64,000 bases of DNA from Microvirga sp. BSC39 (GTDB lineage: Bacteria > Pseudomonadota > Alphaproteobacteria > Rhizobiales > Beijerinckiaceae), in contig NZ_JPUG01000068.1 in NCBI RefSeq assembly GCF_000739015.1, positions 124,001-188,000 of the forward strand. Direction: 5' to 3'. Below are positions 1 to 8,471 of the stretch, piece by piece. Under the pieces are notes generated by a model. The model was not told where the DNA came from. It searched no databases and saw only the letters and a program-made list of their open reading frames with translations. Position numbers and translations under genes: made by a program. The number at the start of each line of letters is the position of its first letter. The first letter of the stretch is position 1.

Positions 1-851
1 GGCATGACGGCCACATGGCCATTCTCGCAGCATTAGCCCGGGAACTCGGCCGGAACCGTCCGCAGCGCGGCCGTGCCATCCTGATGTTCCAGCCGGCGGA
101 AGAGGATGGTTCCGGCGCGGCAGCCGTGGTGTCGGACCCGCGCTTCCGCCAGATCGCACCCGATTTTGCCTTCGCCCTGCACAATGTGCCGGGTCTGCCC
201 TTCGGCCAGGTGGCGCTCACGGAGGGTCCGGTCAACTGCGCCTCGCGCGGCATGCGAATCGTGCTCACAGGCAAGACCGCCCATGCCTCCATGCCCGAGA
301 CTGGCCTCTCGCCTGTGAACGTCGTTGCCCAGCTGATGCCACAGCTCACGGCCCTGGGCCGGGGTGGACCTTTGGAGGAGGGCTTCTCCATGGTGACAGT
401 GACGCATGCCAGGATCGGAGAGCCGGCTTTCGGCGTGGCGCCGGCACATGGGGAGATCTGGGCAACACTGCGGACGCTCACCGATGCTGGAATGGAGGAG
501 CTCTGCGCAAGCGCCGAGCAGCTGGTGCTGAGCGCCGCCCGTGAACAGGGGCTGAGCGTGGAAGTGTCCTACGACGATATTTTCCACCATTGCGAGAATG
601 CACCGGAGGCGGTCGCACATCTGCGCCAGGCGCTCGAAGCCGAGGGCGTGCCCTATGACCGGGGCGACCTGCCGATAAGGGCCTCGGAGGATTTCGGCCG
701 CTTCGGACAGAAAGCGCCCGCGGCCATGTTCTTTCTTGGGGCCGGCGAGAAGCACCCCAGCCTGCACAATCCGGATTACGACTTTCCCGATGACCTGATC
801 CCGATCGGCGCCCGCGTGTTCATGCGGACGATACGCAACCTGCTGGGGTAG
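1..851 (+). CDS. M20-family amidohydrolase, C-terminal part (5' end outside window)
   Basis: The reading frame is open from base 3, so the gene begins left of the window. The first visible residues are the metal-binding motif HDGHM, and the frame ends at 851. Further metal-ligand regions are visible: QPAEEDGSGA, then ALHNVPG, and near the end LHNPDYDF. This spacing is that of M20D peptidases/amidohydrolases (the hippurate and IAA-amino-acid hydrolase group), which are cytosolic di-metal enzymes that hydrolyse N-acyl amino acids or related amides. The dimerisation insert (GKTAHASMPE) is present, so the visible part looks intact. The substrate cannot be told. It is convergent with uxuA, 15 bases away, and need not belong to the uronate module. 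Confidence 0.9.
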   Translation, partial: HDGHMAILAALARELGRNRPQRGRAILMFQPAEEDGSGAAAVVSDPRFRQIAPDFAFALHNVPGLPFGQVALTEGPVNCASRGMRIVLTGKTAHASMPETGLSPVNVVAQLMPQLTALGRGGPLEEGFSMVTVTHARIGEPAFGVAPAHGEIWATLRTLTDAGMEELCASAEQLVLSAAREQGLSVEVSYDDIFHHCENAPEAVAHLRQALEAEGVPYDRGDLPIRASEDFGRFGQKAPAAMFFLGAGEKHPSLHNPDYDFPDDLIPIGARVFMRTIRNLLG

Positions 852-866
852 GACTTCCCTCGATTC

Positions 867-2063
867 TCAGAGCGGCAGGTCGCGCAGAGCCGACACGGCT
901 GTCATCACGCCGCGAAGCTCGGCAAGGCCCCGCAAGCGGCCGATGGCGGGATAGCCTGGATGGGTGGGCTTGCCCACATCGTCCAGAAGCTCGTGGCCAT
1001 GGTCGGGACGCATGGGGATGCGCCAATGCGCGTCTCCGGCGTCTTTGCGGCGCTTCTGCTCCTCCAGCAGCACTGTCACCAGAGCCACCATGTCGGTATC
1101 GCCGCCAAGGTGATCCGCCTCCATGAAGGAACCGTCCGGCTCCTTTGCCACGTTGCGCAGGTGGGCGAACCAGATCCGGTTCGCGAAGCGCCTGGCGATC
1201 GCCGGAACGTCATTGATCGGGTTCGCCCCGAGGGAGCCGCTGCAGAGGGTCAGCCCGTTCGCAGGCGAGTCCACGGCTTCGAGAATGAAGGCGATGTCGT
1301 CCGCATTCGACACGATGCGCGGCAGGCCCATGAGGGGGCGCGGCGGATCGTCGGGATGGATGCACATCCGCACGCCGACTTCTTCCGCCGTCGGGATCAC
1401 CTCGCGAAGGAATCGGGCAAGGTTCTCACGGAGCGCATCGGCGTCGACGTCCCGGTAGCGGTCGAGCATGACACGCAGGCCAGGGATGTCATAGCGATCA
1501 TAAGCGCCGGGCAGGCCGGCCATGATGTTCGACAGAAGCTGGCGCCGGTCCATTTCCGACGAGCGGTCATACCACTCTTTCGCCCTCGCTAAGACGTCAG
1601 GCAAATGATCCGCTTCGGCACCAGGACGCTGCAGCATGAAGCAATCGAAGGCGGCGAATTCATGCGCGTTGAAGCGTAAGGCCGTGCCGCCGCCGGGAAG
1701 AGGGTAGGCGAGTTCGGTGCGTGTCCAGTCCACAACCGGCATGAAGTTGTAGCAGATCGTGGTGACGCCGCACTGAGCCAGATTACGCAGCGATTGCCGG
1801 TAGTTGTCGAACAGGGGCGTCAGGTCGCCTTCGCCGATCTTGATGCGCTCATGAACGGGCAGGCTCTCGACCACGCTCCAGCGCAGGCCGAGCGAGGGGT
1901 CCGCGGCGATGAGCGCCTTGCGCTTCTCGATCTCCTCGATGCTCCAGACGACGCCGTATGGAATATGGTGCAACGCCGTCACGATCCCGGTCGCGCCGGT
2001 CTGGCAGACATGGGACAGCTTGATGACGTCTTCAGGGCCGAACCAGCGCCACGCTTGTTCCAT
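867..2063 (-). CDS. uxuA: D-mannonate dehydratase
   Basis: Converts D-mannonate to 2-keto-3-deoxy-D-gluconate, the third step of hexuronate breakdown in the cytosol. The 398-residue protein has the usual UxuA length and its signature segments: IHPDDPP near residue 235, LCSGSLG, HLRNV and RPDHGHE, which carry the metal ligands and active-site residues of this TIM-barrel Mn/Fe enzyme. The ATG is preceded by AGAGG about seven bases upstream. It follows the GntR regulator gene by 44 bases on the same strand, so the two are probably co-transcribed, divergently from uxaC. Together with uxaC and uxuB it completes glucuronate to KDG. Confidence 0.95.
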   Translation of the reverse strand: MEQAWRWFGPEDVIKLSHVCQTGATGIVTALHHIPYGVVWSIEEIEKRKALIAADPSLGLRWSVVESLPVHERIKIGEGDLTPLFDNYRQSLRNLAQCGVTTICYNFMPVVDWTRTELAYPLPGGGTALRFNAHEFAAFDCFMLQRPGAEADHLPDVLARAKEWYDRSSEMDRRQLLSNIMAGLPGAYDRYDIPGLRVMLDRYRDVDADALRENLARFLREVIPTAEEVGVRMCIHPDDPPRPLMGLPRIVSNADDIAFILEAVDSPANGLTLCSGSLGANPINDVPAIARRFANRIWFAHLRNVAKEPDGSFMEADHLGGDTDMVALVTVLLEEQKRRKDAGDAHWRIPMRPDHGHELLDDVGKPTHPGYPAIGRLRGLAELRGVMTAVSALRDLPL

Positions 2064-2107
2064 GATGTTGCCTCTTCAGGATTGAGCGGATTGTATCTTT
2101 GCCCGTC

Positions 2108-2836
2108 CTACGCGCTGAGCGCCTGTGCCACAGCATCGTGTTCCGGTTCGAAAAGTTCGGGATATTGCATGGCAAGTTCCGGCAGGGTGCGAAGAATCTC
2201 GCTCAAGTGCTGATGCATGGCCTTCTCCGCCGCGACAGGATCGGACGACTTGATAGCCTCGACGATCAACGCGTGCTGCGCCACGATGGTGTGGCGCGGT
2301 GTAGCCTGCTTCACGTCCAGGTATCTCACCCGGTCCATCTGAGGCTTCACATCCTCGATCATGCGCCAGGCTGCCGGTCTGCCGGCAGCTTCCGCCAGAA
2401 GGCGATGAAACTCTTCGTCGAGAGCCATGAAATCATCCGACGAGGTGGCGCGCTGGGCTCGCCGTTGTCGAGTCAGACTGGCATTCAGTTCGGTGAGGAG
2501 TATGGGTGTAGCCTTGACGGCGGCCTCACGGACAACGGCACATTCGACAGCCTGGCGAATGAAGCGGGCGTCTTCCACCGCGGCTCTTGATATCTTGACC
2601 ACCTGGGTGCCGCGCTGGGGCAGAACCCGCACCAGCCCTGCCTCGCTCAGCTTGATCAGGGCTTCGCGCACAGGTGAGCGACTGACGCCGAATCGCTGCG
2701 CGAGGTCCTGTTCCGACAGCATCTCGCCGGGCGAAATCCGCATGCTGACAATGGCTTGCCGCAAGGCGCGCGTGACCTGCCGGGCCATGGGTTCGCGGCT
2801 GACATCGAGCTTCGCAAGGGGGTCTCTCTCATTCAT
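2108..2836 (-). CDS. GntR-family (FadR/FCD) transcriptional regulator of the uronate genes
   Basis: A winged-helix DNA-binding domain (about residues 10-75; LSEQDLAQRFGVSRSPVREA is the recognition helix region) is followed by an all-helical FCD ligand domain whose histidines (EEFHRLL, HALIVEAI, MHQHLSEI) are the expected metal/ligand-binding positions. FadR-type regulators of this kind commonly repress hexuronate genes until an intermediate binds. Its position between uxuA and uxaC points to local regulation of both arms and itself (inference). Start: ATG at 2836 chosen; an in-frame GTG at 2845 is also possible and neither has a clear ribosome-binding site. The candidate operator lies just upstream. 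Confidence 0.9.
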   Translation of the reverse strand: MNERDPLAKLDVSREPMARQVTRALRQAIVSMRISPGEMLSEQDLAQRFGVSRSPVREALIKLSEAGLVRVLPQRGTQVVKISRAAVEDARFIRQAVECAVVREAAVKATPILLTELNASLTRQRRAQRATSSDDFMALDEEFHRLLAEAAGRPAAWRMIEDVKPQMDRVRYLDVKQATPRHTIVAQHALIVEAIKSSDPVAAEKAMHQHLSEILRTLPELAMQYPELFEPEHDAVAQALSA

Positions 2837-2847
2837 AAGTGGCACAC

Positions 2848-2865
2848 TACCATACTAGTAGACCA
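2848..2865. promoter_or_regulatory. Candidate GntR operator between divergent uronate operons
   Basis: The only inverted repeat in the 123-base divergent intergenic region reads TACCATACTAGTAGACCA, with the exact 8-bp palindrome TACTAGTA at 2853-2860. Short palindromes centred on a two-base core like this are typical FadR-subfamily sites. It sits about 12 bases upstream of the regulator's start and about 95 upstream of uxaC, so one site could control both directions. Binding by the adjacent regulator is inference. Confidence 0.5.
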
Positions 2866-2959
2866 TTGCAAACGGGCTTGGATCGTCTTATGGTCTCCGG
2901 CAATGAGGCGCTTGAAAGTCACCGCAAATGGCTTGCCTGACGCGCCAAGGGAGAACGCC

Positions 2960-4363
2960 ATGCTGATCCATCCGGACCGGCTTTTTCCGGCAGAGCCCGC
3001 TGCCCGCGAGGTGGCGCGCAGGCTTTATGCGGAGATCCGGGATCTGCCCATCATCTCCCCGCACGGGCATACGGATCCGCGCTGGTATGCGGAGAACGAG
3101 CCGTTCCCCGATCCTGCGGCGCTGTTCGTGGTTCCCGACCATTACATTTTCCGCATGCTCTACAGCCAGGGCTTGCGCCTTGAAGATCTTGGCATTCCGG
3201 TGAAGGACGGAAGCGAGGTCGAGCGCGATCCGCGCGCGATCTGGCGCCGCTTCGCTGCGCACTATCATCTCTTTCGCGGTACGCCGACGCGTGCGTGGCT
3301 CGATCACACTTTTTCGACGCTGTTCGGCTTCACGGAGCGTCTCTCGCCCGCGAACGCGGATGCTTACTATGACCGGATCGACGACGCTCTGCGCAAACCT
3401 GAGTTTCGTCCTCGGGCGCTCTTCGAGCGTTTTCGGATCGAAGCCATCGCCACGACGGAAAGCCCCCTAGACCCTCTGAAGCATCATGAGACCATTCGGC
3501 AATCAGGCTGGAAGGGCAGGGTGATCACCGCCTATCGACCCGATCCGGTCGTGGATCCGGAGTTCGAGGGTTTCCGACAGAACCTTGCCCGCTTCGGTGA
3601 GATCACAGGGTGCGACACGTCCACGTGGCGTGGCTATCTCGAAGCGCATCGCAAGCGGCGGGCGTTCTTCCGGGAGTACGGAGCGACCTCCACCGATCAT
3701 GGTCACCCAACCGCCCGAACAGCCAATCTCTCGCAAGCGGATGCGGAGGCCCTGTTCCGACGCGTTTCGACGGAGAGCCCAAGCCCTGAGGATGCGGATC
3801 TGTTCCGTGCGCAGATGCTGACCGAGATGGCGGCCATGAGCGTGGAAGACGGCATGGTCCTGCAGATCCATCCTGGCTCCTTCCGCAATCACAACGAGGC
3901 GCTCTTCCGTTGCTTCGGTCGCGACATGGGCGCCGACATTCCTTCGCAGACAGACTACGTTCGCGCACTCAAACCGCTTCTTGACCGCTTCGGCAACGAG
4001 CCGAACCTGACGATCATTGTCTTCACCCTAGACGAGACGAGCTATTCCCGCGAGCTGGCTCCGCTCGCCGGACATTATCCGGCCTTGAAGTTGGGGCCGG
4101 CCTGGTGGTTCTTCGATGCGCCCGAGGGGATGCGCCGCTTCCGCGAGCTCACGACAGAGACCGCAGGCTTCTACAACACGGTCGGGTTCAACGACGACAC
4201 GCGCGCCTACCTGTCTATTCCGGCCCGGCACGATGTGGCCCGTCGGGTCGATTGCGCCTACCTCGCCAACCTCGTGGTGACGCACCGCCTCGATGAGGAT
4301 GAAGCCCACGAGGTGGCTTACGATCTCGCCTATCGCCTCGCCAAAGAGGCCTACAAGCTGTGA
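2960..4363 (+). CDS. uxaC: Glucuronate isomerase
   Basis: Isomerises D-glucuronate to D-fructuronate (and galacturonate to tagaturonate), first step of the pathway. The start is the ATG opening MLIHPDRLFP, preceded by AAGGGAG; the frame is open further upstream but that part is not UxaC-like. It gives 467 residues, the usual length. The N-terminal metal motif SPHGHTDP of the amidohydrolase superfamily is present, followed by the family segments FGFTERL, TTESPLDPL, MVLQIHPGSFRNHN and the C-terminal GFNDDTRAYLSIPARHD. It is the first gene of a rightward operon with a four-gene ABC importer and uxuB. Confidence 0.95.
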   Translation: MLIHPDRLFPAEPAAREVARRLYAEIRDLPIISPHGHTDPRWYAENEPFPDPAALFVVPDHYIFRMLYSQGLRLEDLGIPVKDGSEVERDPRAIWRRFAAHYHLFRGTPTRAWLDHTFSTLFGFTERLSPANADAYYDRIDDALRKPEFRPRALFERFRIEAIATTESPLDPLKHHETIRQSGWKGRVITAYRPDPVVDPEFEGFRQNLARFGEITGCDTSTWRGYLEAHRKRRAFFREYGATSTDHGHPTARTANLSQADAEALFRRVSTESPSPEDADLFRAQMLTEMAAMSVEDGMVLQIHPGSFRNHNEALFRCFGRDMGADIPSQTDYVRALKPLLDRFGNEPNLTIIVFTLDETSYSRELAPLAGHYPALKLGPAWWFFDAPEGMRRFRELTTETAGFYNTVGFNDDTRAYLSIPARHDVARRVDCAYLANLVVTHRLDEDEAHEVAYDLAYRLAKEAYKL

Positions 4364-4412
4364 CACGGGACATGGAGAAAAGAGCCATGTCGCACAGAAC
4401 GGGAGGAAGAAC

Positions 4413-5600
4413 ATGACAAACCTGATCACCAGGCGGACCTTCGTCGGCGGTGTCGCCGGCGCCGCAGGCGTTGCCGCTTTCGGCGGTTCGGGCTTTGCCC
4501 AGGCCAATCTGCCGACGAGCCCGGTCACGCTCAGCATCATCGATGTCGCGGGTAATCTCGCGCTGACGCAGAAGGCCATCGAGAACTACCGCAAGGCCAA
4601 GCCGAATCTCGTCTCGCGCATCTCCTTCACCAAAGCGACCGCGCCTGAATTGGCCGGCAAGATCAAGGCCCAGCAGGATGCGGGTCGCGTCGATATCGAT
4701 CTCGTGCTCACCGGCACCGATGCGCTCTCCGCCGGCATCGAGCAGAAGCTCTGGGTCGAGCTGATCCCCGGCCATGCCAATGCGCTGCCGAAGCTCGACG
4801 ACATCTACCTGCCGGCCGCGGCCAAGATGCAGGGATTGGCCAAGGGGCAGGGTGTGGTCGTGACCTACTACCCGTCCGGTCCGCTGCTCGAGTACATGCC
4901 GGACAAGGTCAAGACTGTTCCGACCACCGCCGAGGAGCTGCTCGCCTACACCAAGGCCAATCCTGGACGCTTCATCTATGCGCGCCCTGCCAATTCCGGC
5001 CCTGGCCGTACCTTCATCATGGGCCTGCCCTACATCCTGGGCGACAGCAACCCGCAGGATCCCGCCAAGGGCTGGGACAAGACCTGGGCCTACCTGAAGG
5101 AGCTCGGGCAGAACATCGAGTACTACCCGTCCGGCACCGGTGCGGTGATGAAGGAGCTGGGTGAAGGCTCCCGCGACATGACCGTTTCGACCACCGGCTG
5201 GGACATCAATCCGCGCGTCCTCGGCGTCGTGCCGAAGGAGGCCAAGGTGGCGGCGCTCAAGGGCTTCCACTGGGTGGCGGACGCCCACTACATGTGCGTG
5301 CCCAAGGGTCTCTCCAACGAGAAGCTCGCGGTGCTCCTTGATCTCATGAACTTCCTGCTCACCAAGGAGCAGCAGGCCTATACCTACGATGAAGGCTATT
5401 TCTATCCGGGCCCGGCCGTGAAGGACGTGACCCTCGACATGGCACCGCCTGAGAGCCAGGCCGCCATCAAGGAATTCGGCCGTCCCGAATACGAGAAGTG
5501 GATCGCCGAGAACCCGATCGAGTTGCCGCTTCAGCCCGAGCAGATGGTCGTTGCCTTCCGCATGTGGGACGAGCAGGTCGCCGGCGGCAAGCGCAAGTAA
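4413..5600 (+). CDS. ABC transporter periplasmic solute-binding protein (putative uronate importer)
   Basis: A 395-residue extracellular solute-binding protein of the polyamine/iron/sulfate-like type. The ATG follows GGGAGGAAG. The N-terminus has a twin-arginine signal (TRRTF followed by a Gly/Ala-rich hydrophobic stretch ending near FAQA), so it may be exported folded by Tat. It lies 49 bases after uxaC and 20 before the ATPase. Location between uxaC and uxuB makes a hexuronate or an oligomer containing one the probable cargo, but nothing in the sequence proves the ligand. Confidence 0.85.
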   Translation: MTNLITRRTFVGGVAGAAGVAAFGGSGFAQANLPTSPVTLSIIDVAGNLALTQKAIENYRKAKPNLVSRISFTKATAPELAGKIKAQQDAGRVDIDLVLTGTDALSAGIEQKLWVELIPGHANALPKLDDIYLPAAAKMQGLAKGQGVVVTYYPSGPLLEYMPDKVKTVPTTAEELLAYTKANPGRFIYARPANSGPGRTFIMGLPYILGDSNPQDPAKGWDKTWAYLKELGQNIEYYPSGTGAVMKELGEGSRDMTVSTTGWDINPRVLGVVPKEAKVAALKGFHWVADAHYMCVPKGLSNEKLAVLLDLMNFLLTKEQQAYTYDEGYFYPGPAVKDVTLDMAPPESQAAIKEFGRPEYEKWIAENPIELPLQPEQMVVAFRMWDEQVAGGKRK

Positions 5601-5620
5601 ATCGAAACCAAGGACCCGCG

Positions 5621-6706
5621 ATGACCATAGCCCTATCCCAATTCGACGAAGTCCGGCTCGACCGTGTGAGCCGCGATTTCGGGGCGCTCAATGCCTTGCG
5701 CGACGTCTCCCTCACCATCCGACGGGGCGAGTTCATCGCCCTGCTCGGGCCTTCGGGTTGCGGGAAGTCAACGACATTGAACTGCATCGCGGGTCTTCTT
5801 CCTGTGACCGGTGGAGCGATCTGGCTCGACAAGAACCGGGTCGACACGCTGCGTCCCGAGGAGCGCGGCTTCGGCATGGTGTTCCAGAACTACGCGCTCT
5901 TTCCCCATCTCAACGTCCGCCAGAACATCGGCTTCGGCCTGAAGATGCGTGGGCGGCCGAAGGCTGAGATCGACCGCAAGGTTGACGAGGCCCTGAGCCT
6001 CGTCCGCCTCCAGGGTCAGGAGAACAAGCTGCCGGGCCAGCTCTCCGGCGGCCAGCAGCAGCGCGTGGCGATTGCCCGCGCCATCGTCATCGAGCCGCCT
6101 CTGGTGCTGATGGACGAGCCGCTCTCCAACCTCGATGCCAAGCTGCGTCTGGAAATGCGGGCGGAAATCCGGCGCATTCACAACGAGCTTGGGGCCACGA
6201 CCATCTACGTGACCCACGATCAGGACGAGGCCCTGTCGCTCGCCGACCGGATCGTCGTGCTGCGCGACGGTGTCGTCCGGCAGGTCGGCGCGCCGAAGGA
6301 ACTCTATGAGGCGCCGGCCCATTTCGACGTGGCTGACTTCATGGGCTTCCGCAACAAGCTGAGAGGGAAGGTCGTCGCCGTCGAGGGCGACCGTACCATC
6401 CTCGACGTGGAAGGCGCGCGGATCAGCGGCGTCGCCCGTGAGCGGGTTTCCGTCGGTTCGACGGCATATGCCGCCATCCGATCTGATGATCTCGAGGTGG
6501 GCGAGGCCGGGCCGAATGCGATCGCCGCAACGGTCGACACCATCGAGTATCGCGGTCGCGAATTTGTCGGGACCGCTCATTCAGCCGGTGGTCTGGATTT
6601 CGTGTTCCGCTCTCATGTGTCGGTGGAGCCGGGATCCAGGATTCATCTGCGGACGGAGGACGAACGCATTCTCGTGTTCGCGGAGCCCGTTCAAGGGAGG
6701 CAGTGA
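5621..6706 (+). CDS. ABC transporter ATP-binding protein (PotA/UgpC type)
   Basis: 361-residue importer ATPase. Walker [10 protein letters not shown] near residues 44-52, Q-loop FQNYALFP, signature LSGGQQQR, Walker [12 protein letters not shown] and switch THDQDEA are all intact. The C-terminal 120 residues form the regulatory TOBE-type region usual in MalK/PotA proteins. Start ATG at 5621 follows AAGGA; the longer open frame upstream overlaps the binding-protein gene and was not used. Its stop overlaps the next start (TGATG), indicating translational coupling with the permease. Confidence 0.95.
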   Translation: MTIALSQFDEVRLDRVSRDFGALNALRDVSLTIRRGEFIALLGPSGCGKSTTLNCIAGLLPVTGGAIWLDKNRVDTLRPEERGFGMVFQNYALFPHLNVRQNIGFGLKMRGRPKAEIDRKVDEALSLVRLQGQENKLPGQLSGGQQQRVAIARAIVIEPPLVLMDEPLSNLDAKLRLEMRAEIRRIHNELGATTIYVTHDQDEALSLADRIVVLRDGVVRQVGAPKELYEAPAHFDVADFMGFRNKLRGKVVAVEGDRTILDVEGARISGVARERVSVGSTAYAAIRSDDLEVGEAGPNAIAATVDTIEYRGREFVGTAHSAGGLDFVFRSHVSVEPGSRIHLRTEDERILVFAEPVQGRQ

Positions 6707-7617
6707 TGGACGCCGTTGCTCACGCGCCTGCCGTCGAACACGGACCCAGCTTGCGCCAGCGGCTGGAGGCTCGTGGCTTCGACGCTGTAACACTCCTCGT
6801 CATTCCCGCCGCCATCTTCAGCCTGCTGCTGTTCGTCTATCCTTTTGCCTTCGGCTTCATTCTTTCCTTCGAACCGAAAGCCGGAGGGGACTGGCTTGCC
6901 AATTACAGGCGCTTTTTCTCGGATCCATTTCTCTACGAGACGATTGCGAAGACGCTCTGGCTCGCAATTCCGGTCACCCTCGTGAATCTTCTGCTGGCCG
7001 TTCCCATCGCATTCCGGGTCCGTCTCATGCGCCGCCAGCGTCTTCTGACGACGCTTCTCGTTCTGCCGATTACTCTCGGCACGGTTCTGGTGGCAGAAGG
7101 CTTGTTGAACTATCTCGGCCCTCAGGGCTGGTTCAACAGAACCCTGTTGACCTTCGGCCTGATCTCCCAGCCACTGAAACTCGTTCACAATTACTGGGGC
7201 GTCTTTGCCTCACTGGTGATCACGGGCTTCCCGTTCACCTTCCTGCTCACCCTGTCCTACGTGACCGGCATCGATCCGGCGCTTGAGCAGGCGGCCGCCA
7301 CCCTCGGGGCGAGCGCGTGGCAGCGGTTCCGGCACATCTATCTGCCGCTGCTGATGCCAGGTCTTGCCATCACCTTCTGCCTCTCCTTCGTGCAGGCCTT
7401 TTCGGTGTTCCCCTCCGCAGTGCTGCTCGGCGAGCCGGCGGGGCCGACCCGCGTCATCTCGATTGCAGCCGCTCAGGCGGCCTTCGAGGAGTACGATTAT
7501 TCCATGGGTTCTGCGATTGCGATGATCATGGGCTTCGTCCAGCTCGGCATCGTCGTTGCGGTGCTTGCCTCGCGCGGGCTGTTCTACCGTGGTCCTGCCT
7601 CCGGGGCGAAAGGGTAA
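6706..7617 (+). CDS. ABC transporter permease subunit 1
   Basis: Inner-membrane permease of about 303 residues with six predicted hydrophobic segments and the EAA loop region around EQAAATLGASAWQRFRHI. ATG at 6706 overlaps the ATPase stop by one base and follows AGGGAGG. It pairs with the permease that follows to form the channel. The cargo is assigned only by context (uronate operon). Confidence 0.92.
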   Translation: MDAVAHAPAVEHGPSLRQRLEARGFDAVTLLVIPAAIFSLLLFVYPFAFGFILSFEPKAGGDWLANYRRFFSDPFLYETIAKTLWLAIPVTLVNLLLAVPIAFRVRLMRRQRLLTTLLVLPITLGTVLVAEGLLNYLGPQGWFNRTLLTFGLISQPLKLVHNYWGVFASLVITGFPFTFLLTLSYVTGIDPALEQAAATLGASAWQRFRHIYLPLLMPGLAITFCLSFVQAFSVFPSAVLLGEPAGPTRVISIAAAQAAFEEYDYSMGSAIAMIMGFVQLGIVVAVLASRGLFYRGPASGAKG

Positions 7618-7621
7618 ACCG

Positions 7622-8464
7622 ATGATCCGCGATACTACCATCGGAGCCAAGCTCTGGGCCGCAGCCGTGTGGGCCACGGTGGGCTTCTTCGTCCTCAACC
7701 TCCTTGCCATGATCGCCACCGTGGTGACGAGCTCGTTTGCCACCCGCTGGCTCGGCACATGGCTGCCCGCCGGCTGGACGACGCGCTGGTACACCTCCGC
7801 CTGGAACGAGTTTCAGCTCTGGGACGTGTTGATCGTGACCTTTCAGGTGATCGGCGCCGTGGTCTTCATCTCGGGTGCGCTGGGCGTTACCGCCGCCTAT
7901 GCGCTGGCCCGCCGTGACTTTCCAGGCAAGCGGCTTCTCGTGCTGCTCTTCCTGCTGCCGCTTCTGATCCCGCCGATGACCTTCGGCATTCCGCTGGCGA
8001 CCGTGCTCTATCAGACTGGACTTGCGGGCACCTTCTGGGGCGTCGTGGCGGCTAATCTCGTGCCGACCGTGCCTTTCGTGATCCTCGTCATGGTTCCGTT
8101 CATCGAGCAGATCGACCCGAAGGTCGAGGCCGCGGCCCGCGTGTTCGGAGCCAACACCTTCAAGCTGTTCATCTACGTGCTTCTGCCGCTGCTCCTGCCG
8201 GGCATCCTGGCGGCGCTGCTGCTGGTCCTGGTGCGCACCATTGCCATGTTCGAGCTGACCTTCCTCGTGGCCGGCCCAACCAGCCAGACCCTTGTGGTGG
8301 CGCTCTACTACGCCGTCTTCGCGGCCGGCGTTCGCGCCGTGCAGTCCATCGACGCCATGGCGGTGATCTACATGGTCACGACCCTGATATGGCTCATCAT
8401 TGCCCTGCGCTTCGTCAACCCGACGCAGATCGTCACCCGCGCGAAGCAGCAGCCGGCGCATTGA
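7622..8464 (+). CDS. ABC transporter permease subunit 2
   Basis: 280-residue inner-membrane permease, second half of the channel. The EAA loop is visible as EAAARVFGANTFKLFIYV. The start ATG is four bases after the preceding stop; the frame is open upstream but that section lies inside the other permease gene. Seven bases separate it from uxuB, so the operon is continuous. Confidence 0.92.
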   Translation: MIRDTTIGAKLWAAAVWATVGFFVLNLLAMIATVVTSSFATRWLGTWLPAGWTTRWYTSAWNEFQLWDVLIVTFQVIGAVVFISGALGVTAAYALARRDFPGKRLLVLLFLLPLLIPPMTFGIPLATVLYQTGLAGTFWGVVAANLVPTVPFVILVMVPFIEQIDPKVEAAARVFGANTFKLFIYVLLPLLLPGILAALLLVLVRTIAMFELTFLVAGPTSQTLVVALYYAVFAAGVRAVQSIDAMAVIYMVTTLIWLIIALRFVNPTQIVTRAKQQPAH

Positions 8465-8471
8465 GGTTCCG

